Shown here: piece by piece, positions 1 through 6,350 of the stretch | How positions within the stretch are numbered: position 1 is the first letter of the stretch | Layout of the letters: each line of letters starts with the position of its first letter | Origin: Opitutia bacterium | GTDB taxonomy: Bacteria > Verrucomicrobiota > Verrucomicrobiia > Opitutales > UBA953 | Assembly: GCA_947460445.1 (NCBI GenBank) | Contig: CANHHS010000086.1 | Span: 1-6,350, forward strand | Length of the DNA stretch: 6,350 nucleotides | Direction of reading: 5' to 3' | The notes under the pieces: generated by a model | The model's input: only the letters and a program-made list of their open reading frames with translations | Told to the model about the DNA's origin: nothing | The model's database searches: none | Program-made: the position numbers and the translations under genes

Positions 1-2006
1 CGGGCTTCGAATGGACGTTTATCAGGACGTGCCATTTCGCGCTCAAACAGCTCGAGGAGCTTCACTTTCTTAGAATCCCGTTCTGCTTCTGCGCTATTCC
101 GCTCTGTGATAGAGATGTGGTCGCAGGTTTGAGCCAGATCGCCAATACCTGGTGTACGGATAATTTCCAGTGAGGCTGAAGGAATACCATTTTTGGTCAT
201 CCAGCCGTCAAGGATGCGGTGCTCAACTAAGTCGGCGTAACGACGAATCGGGGAGGTGAAGTGACTGTAGTGGCGCTTCGCCAGGCCGTAGTGGCCATCT
301 GCAGCAGGCCGGTAGCAAGCTTGGCGTAAGGATCGGAGGAGTTGGACGCGTAAAATGTGTCCATCATCACGGTCCTTCAAAATAGCTAAGGTTTTAACCA
401 TCTCGGAGCGCTTCGTGAGGTCACCAACCCGTACGTTTGCAATCGCCAGCGAATCGCGGAGCATGGTCAGCTTTTCAGGATCAGGCTCGTCGTGCACCCG
501 CGAGATGTGTGGGATGCGCGCTTTGGTTAATTGTTCAGCCACCGTTTCGTTGGCTAAGAGCATAAACTCCTCCACGAGTTGGTGAGATTCGTCGTGAACG
601 ACAATTTCGGTACGGTCCGCCCAGCCATCCTTATCGACGAACATTTTAACTTCCGTCATATCAAGGTCGAGCGATCCGGCAGAAAAACGTTCCTTGCGCA
701 TGCGGTCAGCTATGCGCCAAAGCGTCCGCACCATATCGCGGACTAAGTTAATATCAGACTCACTCATCTCTGAGAGTGGCTTTCCGGGAGAGCCCGTCTG
801 GTGTGCAGGGGGTGAAGGGATTGCCCGGATGGCGGCGTTGTTGTCTGCTTTCAGGAAGCCTAGGGCCTGTTTGTAAGTTAGACGCTTCCGACTACAAATA
901 ACCGCATTCGCAAAAGTAGACTTAAGGATTTTTCCCTCAGGCGAGAAATCGACGAGTACTGATTTAACTAAGCGGTCTTCGCCTTCGACCAACGAACAGA
1001 GCCCGCTGGAAAGTGCATGTGGTAGCATCGGTATAACCGTGCCGACGAGGTAGGTGGAGTTGCCGCGGCTACGTGCTTCCGTGTCGAGTGCGGTGCCGAC
1101 GCGCACGTAGTGTGAGACGTCGGCAATATGAATACCGATACGGATATTGCCGTCGGGTAACGTCTGTACGGATAAAGCGTCGTCGAAGTCCTTCGCATCA
1201 TCCGGGTCGATGGTGATTGTGGGGACTTCGCGGAAGTCTGCGCGCGTTTTAATTTCTGTAGCGGGAACTTTGGACGGGAAGGCGCGGGCAGCTGCTTCGA
1301 CGGCTTCAGGGAATTCAGGTTCGAGGCGGTACTGACGAAGAATACCTTTATACTCGGCCATAGGCGTGTGGGTGACGCCGAGGACTTCAATGAGCGTGCC
1401 GGTAGGGTTGGTATTGCGTCGCTCCCAAGGGTCGAGGCGAAGCACAACCTTGTCTTCGACTTTCGGCAGGGGTTTGAGGCCTGAGCTTGCGGGATCACGT
1501 ACGACAATTTCGCGAACGATCCGAGGGTCGTCGGGGATGACATACCACGCTAAGCGTGTACGACGTAAGGTTCCGACGGCTGTCGTGAAAGCACGTTTGA
1601 TGATGCGGGTGACTCGTCCGGTGCCCCAATCGCCGGCTTCACGACGACGCGGTGGGTCCATCTTAATGGCTACACGGTCACCATGGAGGGCTACACCGGT
1701 ATCCTCGGACTGAATGTGTACAGGGTCGCGGGCATTACCTTTGTCGTCGCGATCAAAAACGACGCGCGCTGATCCGCTACTACGAAAGAGAATCGTGCCC
1801 TCGAGTTGGTCGCCTTGTGGTGGCAGGGCCAATAGGTCGCGCTTAACAACAACCAGTGCGCCTGAGCTAATGAGTTTTGGGACAATTTTCCGCAGCCGTT
1901 TATAGGCGACTTGGTCAGCCCCAATTTCGCGAGCAAGGTCTTCCAGGCGCATGGGCGTGTACCCAGGCTTTGCCATCCGCTGGAGCATGATTTCCTCGGG
2001 CGTCAT
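1..2006 (-). CDS. rnr: Ribonuclease R (3'-5' exoribonuclease), 3' end cut by the window edge
   Basis: RNase R degrades RNA processively from the 3' end, including structured RNA, and acts in cytoplasmic mRNA turnover and rRNA/tmRNA quality control. The minus-strand frame is open without a stop from ATG 2006 to the left edge, 668 codons. Visible in order are an N-terminal winged-helix-like region (about residues 1-65), cold-shock/OB-type beta regions (about 75-230), and the RNB catalytic domain. The metal-binding motif DPDDAKDFDD is at 267-276; D267, D273, D275 and D276 match the four essential aspartates of the family. HFTSPIRRY, another RNB signature, is at 582-590, and a TERNSAEAERDS segment typical of the end of the RNB domain follows near 630. 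The S1 domain and any basic tail lie outside the window. An in-frame TGA lies just upstream of ATG 2006, so translation starts there or at Met7 (ATG 1988), which has GAGGA a few bases before it and is a credible alternative. The gene lies 216 bp downstream of nuoI in the same direction. A Pro/Ser/Gly-rich linker near 389-420 looks like a small insertion. Confidence 0.95.
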   Translation of the reverse strand, partial: MTPEEIMLQRMAKPGYTPMRLEDLAREIGADQVAYKRLRKIVPKLISSGALVVVKRDLLALPPQGDQLEGTILFRSSGSARVVFDRDDKGNARDPVHIQSEDTGVALHGDRVAIKMDPPRRREAGDWGTGRVTRIIKRAFTTAVGTLRRTRLAWYVIPDDPRIVREIVVRDPASSGLKPLPKVEDKVVLRLDPWERRNTNPTGTLIEVLGVTHTPMAEYKGILRQYRLEPEFPEAVEAAARAFPSKVPATEIKTRADFREVPTITIDPDDAKDFDDALSVQTLPDGNIRIGIHIADVSHYVRVGTALDTEARSRGNSTYLVGTVIPMLPHALSSGLCSLVEGEDRLVKSVLVDFSPEGKILKSTFANAVICSRKRLTYKQALGFLKADNNAAIRAIPSPPAHQTGSPGKPLSEMSESDINLVRDMVRTLWRIADRMRKERFSAGSLDLDMTEVKMFVDKDGWADRTEIVVHDESHQLVEEFMLLANETVAEQLTKARIPHISRVHDEPDPEKLTMLRDSLAIANVRVGDLTKRSEMVKTLAILKDRDDGHILRVQLLRSLRQACYRPAADGHYGLAKRHYSHFTSPIRRYADLVEHRILDGWMTKNGIPSASLEIIRTPGIGDLAQTCDHISITERNSAEAERDSKKVKLLELFEREMARPDKRPFEA

Positions 2007-2054
2007 CGTGGTGAAATCATGTCAGCCGAGAGGCCAGTTAAGTAGCCAGAGCAT

Positions 2055-2066
2055 TCTATACCAAGG
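2055..2066 (-). promoter_or_regulatory. Possible extended -10 promoter for rnr
   Basis: On the minus strand the spacer contains CCTTGGTATAGA, which reads as a TG-n-TATAGA extended -10 element, about 50 bases before the rnr start at 2006. No convincing -35 hexamer is seen at the expected spacing. It would give rnr its own transcription start separate from nuoGHI. This is motif-based inference only, and such matches occur by chance. Confidence 0.25.
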
Positions 2067-2160
2067 CTCAGGCATTGGATGGCTGTAATGGCTTGAATGG
2101 GGCTACGAGGAAGCAAAGAGGAAAGGGGCAGATGTAGAAAGGTGTGGCTGCTAAACAACC

Positions 2161-2197
2161 AGCGGAAGACTTGCTACTGTCGTAGCGAGCCGCCGCT
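2161..2197 (-). other. Possible stem structure downstream of nuoI
   Basis: On the minus strand an outer pair AGCGG/CCGCT encloses a perfect inner hairpin, GCTAC-GACA-GTAGC (2173-2186), about 25-60 bases after the nuoI stop. The bases that follow are GGTTGTTTAG, which is not a proper U-tract. It could weaken read-through into rnr or stabilise the 3' end of the nuo mRNA, but it is not a convincing intrinsic terminator. The rest of the 2007-2222 spacer holds no gene I can support. Confidence 0.2.
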
Positions 2198-2222
2198 TAA
2201 GAGGGAAGGGGAAAGGGCGATT

Positions 2223-2768
2223 TTAGTGATGTCCGCCTGCCTGACGCTCTGATTCCGCCTTTTTATGGTCCCACTTGAAATGTGAATCGGGCAGGGTGCC
2301 GCCGAGTTCGTAGAGACGTGCTTTATTATTAACCATCTCGGCGCGCGTTGTGCCCGTCATCGAATACTGGTTCTGAAGCCAGATAGCTTCTTCGGGGCAA
2401 ACTTCTTGGCAGAGTCCGCAGTAGATACAGCGGAGCATATTGATTTCAAATTCCTTAGGCGCTTTCTCGACGTGCGCCGTCTCTGCAGTTGCAGGAATTT
2501 CTCCCGGCGTAATGCGGATGGCTTTAGGCGGGCAGATGAATTCGCAAAGCTGACAGGACACGCATTTTTCGCGGCCATTGGGATCGCGGACTAATGTCGG
2601 CACGCCGCGGTAGCCCTTGGGAATGGTTGGACGTTGTTCTGGGTACTGTAGGGTGACCGATGGACGGAGAATATTGCGCCAAGTGACGCGTAAACCGCCC
2701 AAGACTTGAGGTAGGTAGGTGCGTTCCCAAAAAGAGAGCGGACGACGTTCGAGAACTTTAACAGCCAT
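2223..2768 (-). CDS. nuoI: NADH-quinone oxidoreductase subunit I (two 4Fe-4S ferredoxin-like subunit)
   Basis: NuoI (TYKY/Nqo9) binds clusters N6a and N6b, which pass electrons through the peripheral arm of complex I towards N2 and quinone. The protein has 181 residues, normal for the family. An N-terminal amphipathic/hydrophobic stretch (about 11-35) would lie against the membrane. Two classical CxxCxxCxxxCP motifs follow: C69, C72, C75, C79 and C114, C117, C120, C124. In this fold the first three cysteines of one motif share a cluster with the last cysteine of the other. The segment RCIYCGLCQEVCPEEAI is very close to family consensus. The C-terminal tail is charged and ends in GGHH. The ATG at 2768 lies 5 bp after the nuoH stop, so the two genes are surely co-transcribed and perhaps translationally coupled. 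It is the last gene of the nuoGHI block; nuoJ does not follow. Confidence 0.97.
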   Translation of the reverse strand: MAVKVLERRPLSFWERTYLPQVLGGLRVTWRNILRPSVTLQYPEQRPTIPKGYRGVPTLVRDPNGREKCVSCQLCEFICPPKAIRITPGEIPATAETAHVEKAPKEFEINMLRCIYCGLCQEVCPEEAIWLQNQYSMTGTTRAEMVNNKARLYELGGTLPDSHFKWDHKKAESERQAGGHH

Positions 2769-2773
2769 GAGGG

Positions 2774-3874
2774 TTAGCCTGCGTAGGCGTAGTAAATGAA
2801 GGTGAGCACAAGGTTAGCGACTGCAAGCGGGAGTAACACATTCCAGCCTAAGCGCATCACTTGGTCGTAACGGAAGCGAGGGATTGTCCAGCGCACCCAC
2901 ACGAAGAAGAAGAGGAATAGAACGAGCTTTGTAAAGAATGTGCCTAGGCCAATGAGTGTGGCGATGATGCCAGTCCCGATCTGTGGAATGCCTGGCAGGA
3001 TGTGCCAGCCGCCGAGGAACATGAGGATGAAGAGCGACGATCCGATAATCATGTGGCCGTACTCAGCGACGAAGAAGAGGCCGAATTTGAAAGCGCCGTA
3101 TTCCGTGTGAAAGCCACCGACGAGATCTGTCTCCGATTCTGGCATGTCGAAGGGGTGGCGATTGGTTTCCGCAAAAATACACACCAAGAAAACCAAGCCC
3201 GCGAGTGGCTGGCGGATGATATTCCATAGACCTTCTTGGCTGGCGACAATCGCTGTCAAATTAAGGCCGTGGTCGCTGCCGGGTGCGGAGGCAATGAGGA
3301 AGACAGGGAGAACGGCTAACCCCATCGCCAGTTCGTAAGAGATCAACTGCGCTGAGCCGCGGACAGCGCCGAGGAACGAGAACTTGTTATTCGATGACCA
3401 GCCAGCGAGCGCGATGCCGTAAACGCCGAGCGAGCTGACGGCAAACATGAGAAGCACGCCGACATCGGCGCCCTTACAAAGAGCGAGGGCAGTGCCGTCG
3501 GGCAGTAGTGCGAACGGCAACATGGCAATCGTCGCGAGTGCCGGTGCGAGTGCGACGATGGGTGCGAGGACGTAATAGATTTTACGCACGTGCGATGGCA
3601 TGGGCTCTTCCTTGAAAAGGAATTTACCACCATCGGCTGCGGGTTGAATGAAACCGCCCAAGCGAAGGAAGGGTCCGATGAGCGGAATCCAGGAAACGAA
3701 CGGTAACGTCGTCCGGTTTGGTCCCAAGCGTCCCTGAATCCATGCGGAAGCTTTGCGCTCAAGAAGCACTGCATAGCCTGCGATGGTCATGACGATGCCG
3801 ATGAGAATGACACCGCGCACGCCGACGAAAATCAGGCCGGACGAAGTCAAAAGATCGTTCAAAAGATTTTCCAT
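2774..3874 (-). CDS. nuoH: NADH-quinone oxidoreductase subunit H (membrane quinone-channel subunit)
   Basis: NuoH (ND1/Nqo8) is the membrane subunit at the junction of the two arms of complex I; it forms much of the quinone-binding cavity and starts the proton path. The protein has 366 residues, longer than the roughly 325 typical of the family. About eight hydrophobic segments are visible: near 14-36, 100-124, 138-158, 175-196, 222-236, 262-290, 300-328 and 345-363. Family signatures include LLERKASAWIQGRLGPNR (37-54), FLFKEE (85-90), and the cytoplasmic quinone-site loop AETNRHPFDMPESETDLVGG (235-254) followed by HTEYG and FFVAEYGHM. Between GPNR and the conserved GFIQPAADG (74-82) sit about 19 residues (55-73), where many homologues have only a few; this explains part of the extra length. 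The ATG at 3874 is 3 bp after the nuoG stop, with AAGG about 8 bases upstream as a ribosome-binding site. Confidence 0.97.
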   Translation of the reverse strand: MENLLNDLLTSSGLIFVGVRGVILIGIVMTIAGYAVLLERKASAWIQGRLGPNRTTLPFVSWIPLIGPFLRLGGFIQPAADGGKFLFKEEPMPSHVRKIYYVLAPIVALAPALATIAMLPFALLPDGTALALCKGADVGVLLMFAVSSLGVYGIALAGWSSNNKFSFLGAVRGSAQLISYELAMGLAVLPVFLIASAPGSDHGLNLTAIVASQEGLWNIIRQPLAGLVFLVCIFAETNRHPFDMPESETDLVGGFHTEYGAFKFGLFFVAEYGHMIIGSSLFILMFLGGWHILPGIPQIGTGIIATLIGLGTFFTKLVLFLFFFVWVRWTIPRFRYDQVMRLGWNVLLPLAVANLVLTFIYYAYAG

Positions 3875-3877
3875 GGC

Positions 3878-5560
3878 TTAGGCCTTGGTCGCAGGTGCGA
3901 ACTTTAGAAGTTTACCTTCAGGGAACGAAAGGTTGGCCCAGGCTGAGCCATCAACAATCACGCCATCGCTCGGCACCTTGCTCGGCGACAAGTCAGCGAG
4001 TGCAGGTTGCTTTGCTGCTAAGTCCTTCCAGAGCGAATCGGCATCAAAGGCCGCAGGCTGTCCAGTGACAGAGCCCAGGAGGCGTGCCAGTATGGCTACA
4101 TCAGGTAACGTGCCGACAGGACCTGGGATTGCGCGGACGAAACTTTGGACGCGGAATTGGCAGTTCACGAAGTGACCGCTGCGTTCAAAGACAGAGAGTG
4201 CGGGCAGAACGACTTCAGCGGCCTTGGCTGTCGCGTCGTTGTGTAAGCCGAGATACACCATGCGCACTTTGGCAAGTGTGGTGGCGTCGAGCCCAAGAGT
4301 GGTGACGTCTTCGCGACACACCAGTAGTGTGCGTACGCGTCCCGCATCAATGTCAGCCTTCAGTACGGAAAGGTCGCGATCAGCAGCGCGGTTCGTTAAG
4401 CCAGCCAGTAAGGCGCCGCGGAAGTTTGGCGTACGATCTTCGGAGATAAGCAGGCCGTCCGCTGAACCAGCACGCGCGGGCACGTAAGCTTTAGCTTGGG
4501 TGGCTTGAGTGAAGTGCGTTAGCAACCGTTGCTCTTCGATAGTTTGGTGTCCGGAGCCGACGACGCCGACAGCACCTGCACGTAAAATTTCGCCAGCAGT
4601 TGTCAGAGCGCTTTCAAGATCTGCGGCTGCACCGCGCACCTGCGGGGCTGTGATGCGATGGGCGGCATCGACCTCGCGTAAAATTTCGCGACCTGAGTCC
4701 GACATCCATGTATCATTCACGGCGTCGTTGCGACGAGGGGTGATGCGGTAAATCTTACCTTCGCGCGACCACACGGTTGTGTTCACGCCGGTGCTGGATT
4801 CGGTGCAAATGCTCGACGTCTGCTTCAGGAACCAAACGCGCATCTTGAAGCGGAAGTCGGTACTGGTGAGCGCACCGACAGGGCAGATATCAACCGTGTT
4901 CAGTGAATAGTTGTTGGTAAGCTCGCGGCCGGGGAAGCACGTGAGCGTGTTATAGGAACCGCGATTGACGAAGCCGAGGACGGGGTCTTTGGCCACTTCG
5001 TTGCAGAAGCGTACGCAGCGTGAGCAAAGAATGCAGCGCTCGTCGTCGAGTGTGACGCGTGGTCCAAGCTTGGTGTGCTTGGGCTTCGCATTTTTCTCGT
5101 CAACGTAACGTGAATAGCCGCGACCGTATTCGGCAGAAAATTCTTGGAGTTTACATTCACCTGCTTGGTCGCAGATCGGGCAATCGAGTGGGTGATTGAG
5201 TAGTAACATTTCAGTCACGCCTTCGCGGCAGGCTTTGACTGTTGGAGAGTCTAGGCGGACGTGCAGTCCAGGGGAAACGTTAGTCGCGCAAGCGATAGCA
5301 GGTTTGGGCTGCCAACCAATCTTGGGCTTACCATTTTCCATGACCAACTCGTTGGTCGCGCGATCGCGTAAAGGTGACCCAAGTTCGACTAAACACATCC
5401 GGCAGTTACCTGCGACGGTGAGCTTGGGGTGGTAACAGTAATGAGGGACTTCCTTGCCAATCGAAGCGAGCGCATCGACCAAATTTGCACCCGCTGAAAC
5501 TTGGTATTCGACGCCGTCGACGTTAAGGGCGACTAGGGAAGGTTTGTTGTCCGTAACCAT
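3878..5560 (-). CDS. nuoG: NADH-quinone oxidoreductase subunit G (iron-sulfur subunit, short form without N7)
   Basis: NuoG (NDUFS1/Nqo3) relays electrons from NuoF through the peripheral arm of complex I. From ATG 5560 it has 560 residues, well short of the roughly 700-900 in many homologues. The [2Fe-2S] N1b ligands are C42, C53, C56 and C91. The His/Cys cluster N5 uses H123, C127, C130 and C136 in HPLDCPICDQAGEC. Cluster N4 uses C176, C179, C182 and C226. Of the four N7 ligand positions only C252 remains; the others read S255, V259 and S287, so N7 is very probably absent, as in mitochondria. The molybdopterin-oxidoreductase-like region (about 245-560) is shortened but keeps features such as LPALSVFERSGHFVNCQFR (452-470). 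An upstream in-frame TTG at 5581 would add seven residues (MRLTFCF) and follows a G6 tract by 9 bases. I prefer the ATG because the ferredoxin fold begins soon after it. It is the first gene of the nuoGHI operon. Confidence 0.95.
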   Translation of the reverse strand: MVTDNKPSLVALNVDGVEYQVSAGANLVDALASIGKEVPHYCYHPKLTVAGNCRMCLVELGSPLRDRATNELVMENGKPKIGWQPKPAIACATNVSPGLHVRLDSPTVKACREGVTEMLLLNHPLDCPICDQAGECKLQEFSAEYGRGYSRYVDEKNAKPKHTKLGPRVTLDDERCILCSRCVRFCNEVAKDPVLGFVNRGSYNTLTCFPGRELTNNYSLNTVDICPVGALTSTDFRFKMRVWFLKQTSSICTESSTGVNTTVWSREGKIYRITPRRNDAVNDTWMSDSGREILREVDAAHRITAPQVRGAAADLESALTTAGEILRAGAVGVVGSGHQTIEEQRLLTHFTQATQAKAYVPARAGSADGLLISEDRTPNFRGALLAGLTNRAADRDLSVLKADIDAGRVRTLLVCREDVTTLGLDATTLAKVRMVYLGLHNDATAKAAEVVLPALSVFERSGHFVNCQFRVQSFVRAIPGPVGTLPDVAILARLLGSVTGQPAAFDADSLWKDLAAKQPALADLSPSKVPSDGVIVDGSAWANLSFPEGKLLKFAPATKA

Positions 5561-5588
5561 GAAACAGAAAGTTAATCGCAAGGTAGGT

Positions 5589-5647
5589 TACCCCCCATCT
5601 GTCGCAAGTGTGAAAGGATGTAAAAATCGACAGATTTTGAGGGGGTA
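5589..5647. repeat. Imperfect inverted repeat in the divergent nuoG/photolyase spacer
   Basis: TACCCCCCATCTGTCG (5589-5604) faces CGACAGAT (5628-5635), then TTTGA, then GGGGGTA (5641-5647). The inner 8-bp arms and the outer 7-bp arms match exactly; they are offset by one extra C on one side and five bases on the other, around a 23-base spacer. It lies 29 bases upstream of the preferred nuoG ATG and about 160 bases upstream of the plus-strand gene. In nuoG RNA the 3' arm would contain the G6 tract nearest the start codon. It could be a protein-binding dyad or a leader hairpin; function is unproven. Confidence 0.6.
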
Positions 5648-5809
5648 TGGCTCCGTTTGCTCGTTTAGGACGGCGGTGCCGAATTTAAGCATATTTGGGT
5701 CTGCCGCGGCCGTTATTTCGTCCATTTGCAGGCACCTTTAGCACGTTCGCAGGGAGCTTCTGTGGTGCTGGGTGGTTTGCAATTCAGGTAAACCTTGGCA
5801 GGTTGTGGC
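5648..5809. other. Remainder of the divergent intergenic spacer
   Basis: This stretch lies between the inverted repeat and the photolyase-like gene. It should contain the promoter of the plus-strand gene, but no -35/-10 pair is good enough to call. CCGCGG and CGGCCG palindromes overlap near 5704-5711. I see no gene, RNA or intrinsic terminator here. An in-frame stop at 5789 limits any upstream extension of the plus-strand gene. Confidence 0.5.
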
Positions 5810-6350
5810 ATGGCTTGCGTAAGGCTTATTTTAGGTGACCAAATCAACGAGTCGCACTCTTGGTTTCGTCAAGTGGATGAGCGGGTTCTTTATGTGATGA
5901 TGGAGGTGCGATCGGAGACCGACTACGTTCGGCACCACGCTCAAAAAGTTATCGGTATATTTGCAGCCATGCGTCGTTTGGCGGAGCGCTTAGGTAAGGC
6001 CGGACACCGCGTGCGCTATTTCAAAATCGGCGATAAAGATAATCAGCACGCCTTCGCTGATAATTTACGAAGCGTTTTTAAAGAGGTGAAGGCGAGTCGT
6101 TTTGAGTATCAACAGCCTGATGAATATCGCCTCGACGAGGCACTCGACAGTTTTGCGCGTTCGTGCGGTTTGCCGTTCGCGATACAATCCTCGGAGCACT
6201 TTCTTGATGATCGCCAGGGTGTTGCTCAGCATTTTCAGCCTGAAGCAAAGCGCTGGCTGATGGAGTCCTATTATCGTGTCGTCCGCAAGCGCTCGGGTTT
6301 GCTGATGGATGAAGATGGAGGGCCGAAAGGTGGGAAGTGGAATTACGATC
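5810..6350 (+). CDS. Cryptochrome/photolyase-family protein, FeS-BCP (PhrB/CryB) type, 3' end cut by the window edge
   Basis: The 180 visible codons match the N-terminal domain of the deoxyribodipyrimidine photolyase-related family (DPRP, PF04244; COG3046). Characterised members are bacterial (6-4) photolyases or cryptochromes, such as Agrobacterium PhrB and Rhodobacter CryB, which use FAD, a lumazine antenna and a 4Fe-4S cluster. Visible landmarks are RLILGDQIN (5-13), which opens the Rossmann-like antenna domain; EVRSETDYVRHHAQK (32-46); GHRVRYFKI (65-73); MESYYRVVRKRSGLLMD (151-167); and GGKWNYD (174-180), which matches the GG(R/K)WNFD motif of the family. The C-terminal FAD domain and the four cluster cysteines are outside the window, so cofactor content cannot be verified. 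The start ATG 5810 has GCAGG about 7 bases upstream; the only in-frame alternative before the stop at 5789 is TTG 5795. It is transcribed divergently from nuoGHI. The likely role is light-driven repair of UV lesions, or light sensing. Confidence 0.93.
   Translation, partial: MACVRLILGDQINESHSWFRQVDERVLYVMMEVRSETDYVRHHAQKVIGIFAAMRRLAERLGKAGHRVRYFKIGDKDNQHAFADNLRSVFKEVKASRFEYQQPDEYRLDEALDSFARSCGLPFAIQSSEHFLDDRQGVAQHFQPEAKRWLMESYYRVVRKRSGLLMDEDGGPKGGKWNYD

Noticed and set aside
968..1543. A 191-residue minus-strand open frame
   Set aside because: It lies in another frame of rnr; its low-complexity Ser/Thr/Pro/Arg composition is a shadow, while the rnr frame has the full RNB motifs.
355..1905. 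Several plus-strand open frames of 60-115 codons
   Set aside because: They are antisense to the rnr coding region, resemble no known family and show Arg/Ser-rich shadow composition.
1..2006. Possible frameshift in rnr, since no long annotated frame is obvious there
   Set aside because: Codon-by-codon reading from 2006 to the left edge gives one uninterrupted frame with all motifs in register; it only lacks a stop because the window ends.
4583..4690. Repeated GTAAAATTTCG at two places in nuoG
   Set aside because: Both encode the peptide EILR in the NuoG frame; a coincidence of coding, not a repeat element.
5647..5688. A 13-codon open frame after GAGGGGGT
   Set aside because: The purine tract is too close to the ATG for a normal ribosome-binding site and it overlaps the inverted repeat; too short to support.
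5454..5741. A 95-codon plus-strand open frame crossing the start of nuoG
   Set aside because: Half of it is antisense to conserved NuoG sequence and the rest covers the intergenic dyad; no recognisable protein features or ribosome-binding site.

Overview
This window is an ordinary-looking stretch of bacterial chromosome with moderate GC content. It carries a respiratory complex I block (nuoG, nuoH, nuoI) flanked by an RNase R gene that runs off the left edge and a photolyase-like gene that runs off the right edge. Protein features recall Verrucomicrobiota or a related Gram-negative lineage: NuoH has an extra loop after its GPNR motif, NuoG is short, and a COG3046-type photolyase is present. 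That placement is an inference from remembered family traits and was not tested by any search.

Layout from left to right. Positions 1-2006, minus strand: 5'-complete but 3'-truncated rnr (RNase R), 668 codons visible, with winged-helix, cold-shock/OB and RNB catalytic regions. The S1 domain lies outside the window. Positions 2007-2222: spacer with a possible rnr promoter and a weak stem structure behind nuoI. Positions 2223-5560, minus strand: nuoG-nuoH-nuoI, tightly packed (3 bp and 5 bp between genes) and transcribed in that order, clearly one operon. Positions 5561-5809: divergent regulatory spacer with a striking imperfect inverted repeat just upstream of nuoG. Positions 5810-6350, plus strand: N-terminal 180 codons of an iron-sulfur photolyase-like protein (FeS-BCP/CryB/PhrB family).

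How the genes work together: NuoG carries iron-sulfur clusters in the peripheral arm of NADH:quinone oxidoreductase, NuoI carries the two clusters that pass electrons on towards quinone, and NuoH is the membrane subunit that forms the quinone channel and joins the arms. No other nuo gene lies beside them: nuoF is not upstream and nuoJ is not downstream, so the complex I genes are split over more than one locus in this genome. RNase R and the photolyase have no evident functional link to complex I.

I found no mobile element, CRISPR array, RNA gene or undescribed multi-gene system. The points most worth a second look are the inverted repeat upstream of nuoG, the loss of three of the four N7 cluster ligands in a shortened NuoG, the NuoH loop insertion, and the isolated nuoGHI arrangement.
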